From JAKBCQ01 sp021807585 (lineage in GTDB: Bacteria > Planctomycetota > Planctomycetia > Isosphaerales > Isosphaeraceae), in contig DAHWFG010000468.1 of assembly GCA_027325115.1 (NCBI GenBank), forward strand, positions 1 to 12,233: DNA of 12,233 nt, read 5' to 3'. Of the stretch, positions 1 through 6,527 are shown piece by piece. The notes under the pieces are model-generated. The model saw only the letters and a list, made by a program, of their open reading frames with translations. It did no database searches and was not told where the DNA came from. Every line of letters starts with the position of its first letter. Position 1 is the first letter of the stretch. The position numbers and the translations under genes were made by a program.

Positions 1-190
1 CGCGAGCGAGTGCGTACATTCGAAATAAAACGACTCACTCGCTAGCGCTTCGTGCTTGTATTCGTACGGCATTTCCGGCGTCGGCGCCCAATGAGATGAT
101 CGACTTAGCCGTGATCTCATCTCTTGTCAATAAACGATTTACTCTTCGTCCGCAGAGGAAAAGCGCAACTCCAAAACGCGCGAGCGAGGG
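1..190. repeat. Cluster of short planctomycete-type inverted repeats in non-coding DNA
   Basis: The motif CGAGCGAG occurs at 3-10 and again at 181-188, and CGCGAGCGAG occurs exactly at 1-10 and 179-188. AGCGAGTG at 5-12 is perfectly inverted as CACTCGCT at 36-43. Read on the minus strand, 52-36 gives CGAAGCGCTAGCGAGTG. From memory this resembles a short dispersed repeat of planctomycete genomes (GAAGCGCnAGCGAGTG-like), whose chance translations give peptides such as TSPKRQRVSE or SLARRASE. A 60-codon open frame on the minus strand (35-217) runs between these repeats and contains SLAR and ARSASE, which is what such repeats yield, so I do not call it a gene. The family assignment is recollection, not a search result. 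Confidence 0.45.
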
Positions 191-330
191 GTTCTTATAT
201 TCCAACCTGTCGAACAAGTTAGGAGTTTTTATATACCAGCCCGATGTTCGGTCAAGGGGTTCTTAGATATCGATCCGTCGCACAATAGAAGGGTATATAT
301 ACGCCCCCTAGCTCGGCTTGCCGGCGGTCA
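187..330. repeat. Degenerate tandem duplication, unit about 67-77 bp
   Basis: The segment beginning GGGGTTCTTATAT near 188 is followed about 68 bp later by a second one beginning GGGGTTCTTAGATAT near 256. The two then share, in order, a CCTGTCG/CCGTCG block, an AACAAG/CACAAT block, an AT-rich TATATA block, a run of C, a TTCGG/CTCGG block and an ending in CGGTCA. The second copy ends in the stop codon of the neighbouring minus-strand gene (328-330). Rough similarity with small gaps indicates an old duplication. I see no gene and no convincing terminator in 218-327. Confidence 0.35.
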
Positions 331-801
331 AAAATAATCGCCGTAGGCTTGAGGTTTGGCGTGATCCGCTTGTTCGGTCGTCGCCCGCGCATCGCTTCGT
401 TCGCTTTCGGGCCAGTGATGCAGCCGATACGATCGGAACGCGAACGCGCCGACGGGAGGAAGAATCGCGAAAAAGATCACCCAGATGATCTTATCAAAAC
501 GTCCTGGAAACGACGAATCGTCGAGGCTCATCAAGAAGACGAACTCGCGGCGCCACGACCGCCAGAGCGCAAGCGCCAGGCCGAAGAGCAAGACCGTCAT
601 GATTCCTTCGGGGAGCCGCGCGAGCGCCATGGCCCCCGCGAACACCAGGATCGCCGCGCCGACCTGCCACAAATGAACCTGTCGGAATCGGTCCCCGAGC
701 CATTTCCAATACGAAACGCCCGCCGATTCGTCCCCCAGCCATTTCAACAACTGGTACGCGACGACCGAAACCGCGAACATCGCCAAAAGAAACGCGAACA
801 T
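328..801 (-). CDS. Small multi-pass membrane protein of unknown function
   Basis: 157 residues; I do not recognise a named family. Hydrophobic stretches at about residues 1-19, 43-62, 65-81 and 103-122 suggest four membrane segments. Between the first two lies a Trp-rich stretch with a repeated KWLGD (residues 20-24 and 33-37, WKWLGDRF). The last 30 residues are hydrophilic and charged, rich in Glu, Asp, Arg and Ala, and likely form a soluble tail. AAAGGA lies 7-8 nt before the ATG, a good ribosome binding site that supports this start. It is the last gene of the leftward run, 72 bp after the upstream 217-residue protein, so co-transcription with that gene and the Ser/Thr kinase is likely. 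A role as a membrane partner of the kinase is only suggested by position. Antisense open frames over the same stretch look like by-products of its codon bias. Confidence 0.72.
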   Translation of the reverse strand: MFAFLLAMFAVSVVAYQLLKWLGDESAGVSYWKWLGDRFRQVHLWQVGAAILVFAGAMALARLPEGIMTVLLFGLALALWRSWRREFVFLMSLDDSSFPGRFDKIIWVIFFAILPPVGAFAFRSYRLHHWPESERSDARATTEQADHAKPQAYGDYF

Positions 802-873
802 GCAAATATCCTTTCATGAAACAATATCGGCAACGATTGATCGCTTGAATCGGTCGGCCGTCGAGTGAACGGC

Positions 874-1527
874 TTATCGGAACGCGACGAGATACGATCC
901 CGCGGCGGCGGCGCCGATCGCTCCCGCGGCGACGAGGCGGAGTTTGTTGGTGTAATAACCTTTGGTGGCCTCGTCGGCGCGGATATAGCCCGCGATCACG
1001 CCGAGCAACGCGAGGATGAAAGCGATCGCCGCTCCCAGCTCGACGAGCCGACGCTTGACGAGGTGATCTTCATAAATACCAATCATGTGTTCACGCGATT
1101 GCGGGGAAAAATCGACGCGATACGCCGCGAGATACACCGTGCCGACATCGAGAGCGACGGGCTCGACGCGTCGTTCGCGGATGAGCCGGTCGATCTCGGA
1201 GTCTTCCGCGACGAACGATCGGGGCGCGTCGGGGGCGAGCCAAGAAGCGACCGCGAGCCGGAGCCGGTCGTGCGCGTCGCGCTCGGCGCGCTCGCGCGTC
1301 GCTCCGTACCGACCCGAGACGACCGTGAGCCCGCGCGGGTTGATATTCGGCTCGAGCCCCGTCGCCTTCCGCGCCTCGCGGAACCAGTCGGGATCGCGGC
1401 GCACCACCCCCCCGCGCGGATCGCCTTGATAATCAAACGGCGATTGCGCGTGGGAACGGTAACTCGTCGCCGCGACCGCGACGACCAAAACGACAAAAAC
1501 CGTTCTTGATCCATTCATATTGAACAT
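874..1527 (-). CDS. Exported protein with two C-terminal membrane helices, unknown function
   Basis: 217 residues. The N-terminus has a hydrophobic core (about residues 9-21) followed by SHA|Q, a plausible signal peptidase I site near residue 27. The exported central domain (about 28-155) contains SGRYGATRERAERDAHDRL, an Ala/Arg-spaced helix followed by strand-like segments. Its pattern is loosely like LPP20/FlgT-N-type domains, but I cannot assign it. Two hydrophobic helices follow at about 162-182 and 194-214, joined by a polar loop containing DEATKGYYTNKLR. I recall similar C-termini in planctomycete hypothetical proteins. ATG at 1525-1527 is used; an in-frame ATG three codons later (1516-1518) is equally possible because no strong Shine-Dalgarno distinguishes them. 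The kinase stop is only 32 bp upstream, so it probably belongs to the kinase transcript. Confidence 0.75.
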   Translation of the reverse strand: MFNMNGSRTVFVVLVVAVAATSYRSHAQSPFDYQGDPRGGVVRRDPDWFREARKATGLEPNINPRGLTVVSGRYGATRERAERDAHDRLRLAVASWLAPDAPRSFVAEDSEIDRLIRERRVEPVALDVGTVYLAAYRVDFSPQSREHMIGIYEDHLVKRRLVELGAAIAFILALLGVIAGYIRADEATKGYYTNKLRLVAAGAIGAAAAGSYLVAFR

Positions 1528-1559
1528 GTTCGTTAACCTAGTGAATGATCACATACCAG

Positions 1560-3503
1560 TTAGACGATCTGTTTCCGTCCCCGTTTGAGCCGCGCGCGAG
1601 TCGCAGCGGCCGATCGTTCGCACCAGGGGCTTACAAGCTGGACGACGACCGCCGAAGTCGCGACCGCCGCCACGCCCCACCCCGTCGGAAATCCGCACAC
1701 TCCCGCGGCGACAAGGCCGACGAGAGCCGCCGTGATCGCCGGACCGACGCGGAACCTGACGCGGCGATCGCGAAACGCGAGCGTCGGCCGGCCAAGCAGC
1801 ACCGTCGTCACCGCGAAAAAAGCGACCGACGACAAGGCATAGCCCGCGAACGGGCGAACGCGATCAGAGTTCCAAACGATCGCGTTAAACGGAGGATCGA
1901 TTCGAACGTGCATCGCGTACGCCGTCGCGTTACACACCCCCGCCGTCATCAAACCGATCATCAAATACACGAACCGCCGCGCTCCGGGATCGACCGATCT
2001 CCCCTCCCAGATTTTGGCGGGAACGAGAGCGCCCCACGTTGTTAGAAGCGTAATCATGTACAGATATACAAGATTCTCGGGATGTTGATTGAGCCTGACG
2101 CCGAGCGCCGCGCCGAGCGGAAAACAGAACGCGGCGATCAGGATCGCGGCCAGAAGCATCGACCCCGAAAGCTCGGACACGCGTATGCGACCCGAGGGGA
2201 GGGGGGGAGCGACGGGAAGCGGCGGCTCGGGCCTTCGCCGAAAAAGCCGGTTTCGCGGCCGAGCCGCTGCGCCCGTGTGGAGTTCGCCGGGCGATTGCGG
2301 CCGCGGCGGGGCGCCGTTTCGACCCGCCGCTCCGGCGGGCGCCGCGCCCCAAAGCCAGTCGTGAAACGCGAGCCGAGAACCGGGAGGACGAGTCTCGGGG
2401 CCGATGTAAAAAACAGGTTCCTCTTCGCCGATACGAAACACGTCATCCTCTTTTTTCTCGTTCCGCACGCGATCCGCGGGCTGATCGACGGGGTCGACGC
2501 GATTCGCCGCCGCGGCGGGCGCCGCAGGATCGCCGATAAACCGGATCGCGGGTTTGCGCGGCGCGTCGCCTTCGGGAAGCAGCTCCAAGGCGCGAATCGG
2601 ACGGTGAATCGGATCTTTGGCGAGCGCCTTGCCGACGATCGTTCGATAAGGCTCGGCGAGCGGCGAAAGATCGGGCCGGGCGGTCAGGTGCTTCATCAAC
2701 ACCTCGCCGACCGTTTCTCCCTCGAACGGAACCCGACCCGTCAACATCTCAAAAAGAATCACGCCGATCGCGTAAATATCGATCGGTTTGTTATACTTAC
2801 CCGTGGAAACCTCCGGCGCCATGTAATGACACGTGCCGACGCTCTCGGAATGCTCGGTCCCCACGCCGGGGTTGATCAGTTTGGAAAGCCCGTAATCGCC
2901 GATCTTGACGATCCCCTCCTCGATGAAAATATTCGCGGGCTTGAGATCGCGATGCACAATGCCATGATCATGCAAATAATCGACCCCGTCGACGATTCCG
3001 CGGAGCCACGATCGAACCTCATCGTCGGCGAGCCCCTTGGGATTGCGCGCCAGAACCTGCGCCAGGCTCGGTCCCGCCACGTACTCCATGACGACGAACG
3101 TCTCGCCCGAGTCGTTTGATCGAATGTCGTGAATCGTCAGCAGATTCGGACTCTTGAGATTCATACATTGAGAAACGCCGCGGCATTCGACGTCGTGATC
3201 GCGCAGGATCAGCTTGAGAGCCACCTCTTTGCCCGCGTCTGAAACCGCGAAGTAAACCTCGCCGAAACCGCCGCGGCCGATCGCTCGTTTGATCGTGTAA
3301 CCCTCGAGCGGACGAGATCCGGACGTGAACAAATAGCGGTGAGGCTCACGCTGGACGGCGTTCATCGGTCGATCCCCCGACCCCGACGGCAGCGAATCGG
3401 TCGTGAATTTCATCGATTCCGCCGAGCGAGAAGGCTCGCCCGAGGCGTGCGAAATCGTCGCGTCCATCTCGTCGGCGGTTCGGTTCAGGGCCGGAATGTT
3501 CAT
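1560..3503 (-). CDS. Transmembrane serine/threonine protein kinase (Hanks type, planctomycete subfamily)
   Basis: 647 residues. A Ser/Thr-rich N-terminal tail (1-65) precedes a complete kinase domain (about 69-310): glycine loop GRGGFGEV (76-83), ATP-binding Lys97, HRDLKPAN catalytic loop (184-191, Asp186), metal-binding Asp203 in a DYG rather than DFG motif, and GTCHYMAPE (223-231) closing the activation segment. HRD Arg185 marks it as an RD kinase, usually switched on by activation-loop phosphorylation. A Pro/Ala/Arg-rich linker (about 320-440) leads to five or six hydrophobic helices (about 449-468, 478-497, 511-530, 551-570, 586-605, 606-625) and a basic tail. This anchors the enzyme in the membrane with the kinase in the cytoplasm. 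GGAG lies about 10 nt before the ATG. The FHA gene lies 159 bp upstream and two membrane-protein genes directly downstream. Family identity is firm; substrates are unknown. Confidence 0.93.
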   Translation of the reverse strand: MNIPALNRTADEMDATISHASGEPSRSAESMKFTTDSLPSGSGDRPMNAVQREPHRYLFTSGSRPLEGYTIKRAIGRGGFGEVYFAVSDAGKEVALKLILRDHDVECRGVSQCMNLKSPNLLTIHDIRSNDSGETFVVMEYVAGPSLAQVLARNPKGLADDEVRSWLRGIVDGVDYLHDHGIVHRDLKPANIFIEEGIVKIGDYGLSKLINPGVGTEHSESVGTCHYMAPEVSTGKYNKPIDIYAIGVILFEMLTGRVPFEGETVGEVLMKHLTARPDLSPLAEPYRTIVGKALAKDPIHRPIRALELLPEGDAPRKPAIRFIGDPAAPAAAANRVDPVDQPADRVRNEKKEDDVFRIGEEEPVFYIGPETRPPGSRLAFHDWLWGAAPAGAAGRNGAPPRPQSPGELHTGAAARPRNRLFRRRPEPPLPVAPPLPSGRIRVSELSGSMLLAAILIAAFCFPLGAALGVRLNQHPENLVYLYMITLLTTWGALVPAKIWEGRSVDPGARRFVYLMIGLMTAGVCNATAYAMHVRIDPPFNAIVWNSDRVRPFAGYALSSVAFFAVTTVLLGRPTLAFRDRRVRFRVGPAITAALVGLVAAGVCGFPTGWGVAAVATSAVVVQLVSPWCERSAAATRARLKRGRKQIV

Positions 3504-3662
3504 CGCAAGGCGACTCCGTCGGTGTCATTCGATCCGCGAGCATTTCGCGAACCCCGTACCGACCGTGAAAGAATTAAGACGACTCTTGTCGACTCCGATC
3601 GATCACGCAATCGTTTTCGATCGACCGTTCTCAATACCTCGACTCATCGCAAAGTGATTCGC
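3504..3662. other. Intergenic gap between FHA gene and kinase gene
   Basis: 159 bp holding the kinase leader. I found only weak inverted repeats (for example CGCGA with TCGCG around 3535-3549, and TCGATC with GATCGA flanking the ATCGTTTT stretch near 3611-3618). I found no convincing sigma70 hexamer pair and no terminator with a T-run. Read-through from the FHA gene into the kinase gene is therefore possible but not shown. Confidence 0.4.
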
Positions 3663-5156
3663 TCAAATATCCGAATATTGGGGAGATTCGAGCGGTTCGA
3701 GACTGAACGAGAAACCCTCACCCAACACGTTGGAACGAAGCGTGATCGGCGCCCTGCCGATGCACGGAGCTCCGTCGACCTCAAAACCTCCCGCCGAACG
3801 AAACCAGAGCGATTCCCCTTGACGATACAAAACGACGGGTTCCTTGAGCTCGGGCGCGTGGATATGCGCCTGAAGCGACCTGCCGACGATACACGTCTCG
3901 GCCATTAATACGATACCGTCGACCGCGAGCGGCAGTCGATGCCTGCTGACGATCGTCAAAGTCGCGGTGGCGCTCAGCGGGCTCGGCCTGCGGAATTCGA
4001 TCTCGACGGTCGATCCCAAACGGATGATGTCGTGATCACGAAGGGGAGCGTTCTCCACCCGCTTGCCGTTGACGAACGTCGGCTCGATCGCTTTCAGCAC
4101 GTAGCCGTCGCCGTCGCGGACGATCGACGCATGGCGACGCGACAAATCCCCCAACATCGGGACGTCGGCGCGGCCGTCGGCGTCGGCGCGGCCGAGCATG
4201 ATTTCGTCATTCAGACACACGAGGAATCCGCCGATCGAATCCGCCCAAAGAAGAAATCGGCCCCGCGGGCCGCCTCGCGACACGTTCCCCAAACCACGCG
4301 GCGCAGCCTCGGTCGCCGCCGGATCGCGAGCGACGACTCGATTCCGATTCGGATCGCGGTCGGTTTGCGATTCGATCGCGGCGGGTTTCATCAGATCGAG
4401 CGTGCGATTCCGCGCCGCGGGGGCGTGCGGCAACGCACGGTTGGGAGTGATCGCCGCCAGCCGACGCCACGCTCGCGTTCGACCCTGAAGCGCCGCGGGA
4501 TGCTCGGGAACGACGTTCAAAACCGCCTCGGCCGCAGCGAGGATCTCGCCCCAATTCTCGCCGCCAAGAGCGCGATACAATCGCTCAATCAGCGGCTGAG
4601 ACGCCGCCTGACGCGATTGCAGGTCGTTACGCGTGGAAGCGAGCGCCTCGATCGAGCAATCCGCGGCCAGCCGCTCGGCGCGTTCGAGCCGCTCAAAACC
4701 GCGGCCGAATTCGCCTCGACGCGCATCGGCCAAAGCGAGCCGCCACGAATCGGCGATCTCGCGCATCCGAACCAGCAACGGCCCATGAATCTTTTCACGT
4801 GATAATTTTTCAATACGTTCGACGACGCGTTCGGGACGCCCCGCGTCGAGATCGACCTTGATCTCGCGGGCGATCTGTTCGGCGGTGCGCAACCGAGCCG
4901 CCGCGAGAGCGTCGGGAGGCGCTCCAAAACGCTCGGCGTTGTTCAAGTCTTCAATCGCTCCCGCGTAATCGAACGCCTGAGCCCGCCTCGATCCACGCGC
5001 GATCAGTTCGAGCGCGATCCGTCCCCTCAGTTGAACCGCTTGCTGGTGCTCGGCGACCTCGCCCTGATTGACGTACGCATAAGCTTCCTCAAGCCGACCG
5101 GCGCGTATCGCCTCCTCGGCCTGACGAACCGCGATTCGCCAATTTGATGCCATCAT
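3663..5156 (-). CDS. FHA-domain protein with helical-repeat N-terminus
   Basis: 497 residues from the ATGATG at 5151-5156. Residues 4-238 are Ala/Leu/Glu/Arg-rich amphipathic helices (starting NWRIAVRQAEEAIRAGRLEEA), resembling TPR-type repeats. A Pro/Arg-rich linker follows (about 240-298). A forkhead-associated domain, which binds phosphothreonine peptides, then spans about 299-391 with its key residues present: LGR (Arg323), SRRH (Ser339 to His342) and NG (Asn363, Gly364). The last 90 residues look like a second, degenerate FHA fold (see findings). No signal peptide or membrane segment is seen, so it is cytoplasmic. The frame is open back to 5297, but a promoter-like element at 5205-5233 and a terminator at 5283-5308 lie inside that extension. 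An ATG at 5178-5180 (+8 residues) is the main alternative. The neighbouring Ser/Thr kinase gene makes it a plausible phospho-reader for that kinase. Confidence 0.9.
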   Translation of the reverse strand: MMASNWRIAVRQAEEAIRAGRLEEAYAYVNQGEVAEHQQAVQLRGRIALELIARGSRRAQAFDYAGAIEDLNNAERFGAPPDALAAARLRTAEQIAREIKVDLDAGRPERVVERIEKLSREKIHGPLLVRMREIADSWRLALADARRGEFGRGFERLERAERLAADCSIEALASTRNDLQSRQAASQPLIERLYRALGGENWGEILAAAEAVLNVVPEHPAALQGRTRAWRRLAAITPNRALPHAPAARNRTLDLMKPAAIESQTDRDPNRNRVVARDPAATEAAPRGLGNVSRGGPRGRFLLWADSIGGFLVCLNDEIMLGRADADGRADVPMLGDLSRRHASIVRDGDGYVLKAIEPTFVNGKRVENAPLRDHDIIRLGSTVEIEFRRPSPLSATATLTIVSRHRLPLAVDGIVLMAETCIVGRSLQAHIHAPELKEPVVLYRQGESLWFRSAGGFEVDGAPCIGRAPITLRSNVLGEGFSFSLEPLESPQYSDI

Positions 5157-5204
5157 ATGTTCGCCGCTTGGATTCAGCATCGCGGATATCCGTAACGTCC
5201 GTCT

Positions 5205-5233
5205 ATTGTATCGGAGAATGACGTTCAACCCAA
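5205..5233 (-). promoter_or_regulatory. Candidate sigma70-type promoter of the FHA gene
   Basis: On the minus strand TTGGGT (5233-5228) is followed after exactly 17 bp by TACAAT (5210-5205), five of six matches to the -10 consensus. Transcription would begin near 5198, about 40 nt before the chosen ATG. The element lies just downstream of the terminator of the preceding gene, where a new promoter would be needed. The -35 match is only three of six. Confidence 0.42.
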
Positions 5234-5282
5234 CGATCGCCGCGATCGAAGGACGATCGAATCCGCGTCGTGGGGGGGAAAA

Positions 5283-5308
5283 CGGGGGATCGAACAATTC
5301 GACCCCCG
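5283..5308 (-). terminator. Rho-independent-type terminator of the coiled-coil gene
   Basis: CGGGGGATCGAA and TTCGACCCCCG pair into an 11-bp stem with one bulged A around a 3-nt loop (CAA). In the minus-strand direction the stem is followed by TTTT and then a C-run (5282-5272). It starts 36 nt after the stop codon of the coiled-coil gene at 5344, the expected place. The T-tract is only four bases, so efficiency is uncertain. Confidence 0.55.
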
Positions 5309-5343
5309 ACCGCCGCGGACCCGATCGATCGTTTCGTCGCGCC

Positions 5344-6159
5344 TTACAGGCTCTTTTCGCCCGGTTCGGTCGATTTCACGGTCGGCTTGCCGAAGGCTTC
5401 GTCGACCTCCTTCACAACGTCGCGTTTGGGTTCGATGACGACGGGAATCTTGCCGTCGGCATAACGCCCTTCGAGCTCGGCGGTGCGGGCCATCACGTCG
5501 AGACGATTGTCAAGCTCGGCGACCGATTGCTTGGCGCGAGCCAAGGCGCTATCGTCGAATGTGAATTCATTGGTCGATTGCGTGGCCTCGATCGCCTTGA
5601 GCCGAGCCTCGATCTCGTCGATCTTGGTGAGGAGCGACTTGCGTTGCGAACTGATGCTCGCAAGTTGACCCCGCGCCGCGGCCATCGCGCGCTCCCGCGC
5701 CTTGAGCGTCTCGTTTTTCTCGTGCAAGATCCGCTCGACCTGACGGTAATGATCCCACCGCCGCGCCATCTCGCTCTTAACCTCGTCGGGGGTGTAGCTG
5801 ACGCTCCCCGTCAACTGAAAATCGCCCGTTTCCAGGCTCTTCCGCAACGCGAGGATCGTTTGCTTCTCGACTCCGAGGTTGTCGCGAATCGCCACCATTT
5901 CTTGCTTGAGGTGTTCGACGTCGGCCTCGGCGCGGGCGTAATTCTCGATGTTTTCGTGGATCGCGGGTTCGAGATCGGCGACCTGCTGGCGGGCGCGATC
6001 GATCTCGAATTGCATCGGCACCGAGCTCTTCACGCGGTGTCGCACCTTATGGAACGCGGTTTTGAAATAGCTGGGCGCCGACGTGCCGAAGATCAGCGCC
6101 GACGCGCCGACGGCGATCGCGGTTCCCAAAACGACCTTCTTGACGACTGAGCATGCCAT
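5344..6159 (-). CDS. Membrane-anchored coiled-coil protein, conserved planctomycete type
   Basis: 271 residues. A hydrophobic N-terminal segment (about 7-26) acts as an uncleaved anchor. It is followed by a basic stretch (FHKVRHRVKSSVP, 36-48) and then long heptad-patterned helices at about 50-108, 125-195 and 203-232, rich in Glu, Lys, Arg and Ala. The C-terminal 30 residues are charged and probably disordered. The anchor-basic-coil layout is familiar from planctomycete hypothetical proteins and is loosely reminiscent of PspA-like coils, but I cannot assign a function. A strong AGGAG lies 9 nt before the ATG at 6157-6159. A hairpin terminator follows the gene, so it is probably a single-gene transcript, although it precedes the FHA and kinase genes on the same strand. 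It could be a structural envelope factor or scaffold. Confidence 0.85.
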   Translation of the reverse strand: MACSVVKKVVLGTAIAVGASALIFGTSAPSYFKTAFHKVRHRVKSSVPMQFEIDRARQQVADLEPAIHENIENYARAEADVEHLKQEMVAIRDNLGVEKQTILALRKSLETGDFQLTGSVSYTPDEVKSEMARRWDHYRQVERILHEKNETLKARERAMAAARGQLASISSQRKSLLTKIDEIEARLKAIEATQSTNEFTFDDSALARAKQSVAELDNRLDVMARTAELEGRYADGKIPVVIEPKRDVVKEVDEAFGKPTVKSTEPGEKSL

Positions 6160-6527
6160 GTTTTGATTCTCCTAGTCGATTGTCCTGGAAGGACTTGCGA
6201 GATCACCCGTTACGTCGCCGCGGCGCCTCAATCAAGCGGTTCGCGCCGCCGTCGGTCGCGTCGATCGTCCCACTCAAGGGTTGTTCGATCGCGGCTCGCG
6301 GTTATTAACCCGCGGCGCGCTAGAATCGGCGTCAATCCGACGAATTCGCCCAAAACGGATTGAGTTTGAATGGGATTGATGGTTAAGATCTTCATCGATC
6401 AATGCTCATGCTCATCAAACAATACAAGATCCGAATCGCCGGACTTGATAAAGTTCGTTCGTTCGGCGTCAATGATTTGCCGAGCTTTGTCCTTGGAACC
6501 CTCAATTTATTGGATACTTATTTAGTT
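6160..6527. other. Non-coding, AT-richer gap with leader of the coiled-coil gene
   Basis: 368 bp without a supportable gene. Base composition drops from GC-rich to clearly AT-richer between about 6360 and 6530. It holds a small hairpin GTCCT-gga-AGGAC (6182-6194) close to the ribosome binding site, and a hairpin at 6297-6314 (CGCG-GTT-att-AAC-c-CGCG, one bulge). The 9-mer GGCGTCAAT occurs twice, near 6328 and 6465. No terminator with a T-run was found after the MmgE/PrpD gene, which stops at 6528. Plus-strand frames here read as Arg/Ser-rich noise. Confidence 0.5.
6445..6472 (-). promoter_or_regulatory. Candidate promoter upstream of the coiled-coil gene
   Basis: On the minus strand TTGACG (6472-6467) is followed after 16 bp by TATCAA (6450-6445). 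This is a reasonable sigma70-like pair in the AT-richer part of the gap. It would give a long leader of about 280 nt before the ATG at 6159, so a closer promoter may exist. Confidence 0.3.

Noticed and set aside
35..217. 60-codon minus-strand open frame in the left non-coding DNA
   Set aside because: It spans two copies of a short repeat, and its SLAR and ARSASE peptides are the usual chance translation of such repeats. It has no ribosome binding site or domain.
2082..3119. 345-codon plus-strand open frame opposite the Ser/Thr kinase
   Set aside because: The minus-strand kinase has all catalytic motifs. The opposite frame is Arg/Gly-rich without a domain and follows from codon bias that rarely gives stops in antisense.
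5157..5297. Upstream start of the FHA protein (47 extra residues)
   Set aside because: The extension would cover a promoter-like element and start inside the terminator hairpin. The helical domain begins right after the ATGATG at 5151-5156.
5206..6150. 314-codon plus-strand open frame opposite the coiled-coil gene
   Set aside because: The minus-strand gene has a strong AGGAG site, a membrane anchor and heptads. The opposite frame shows low-complexity Leu/Asp/Arg text typical of antisense coiled coils.
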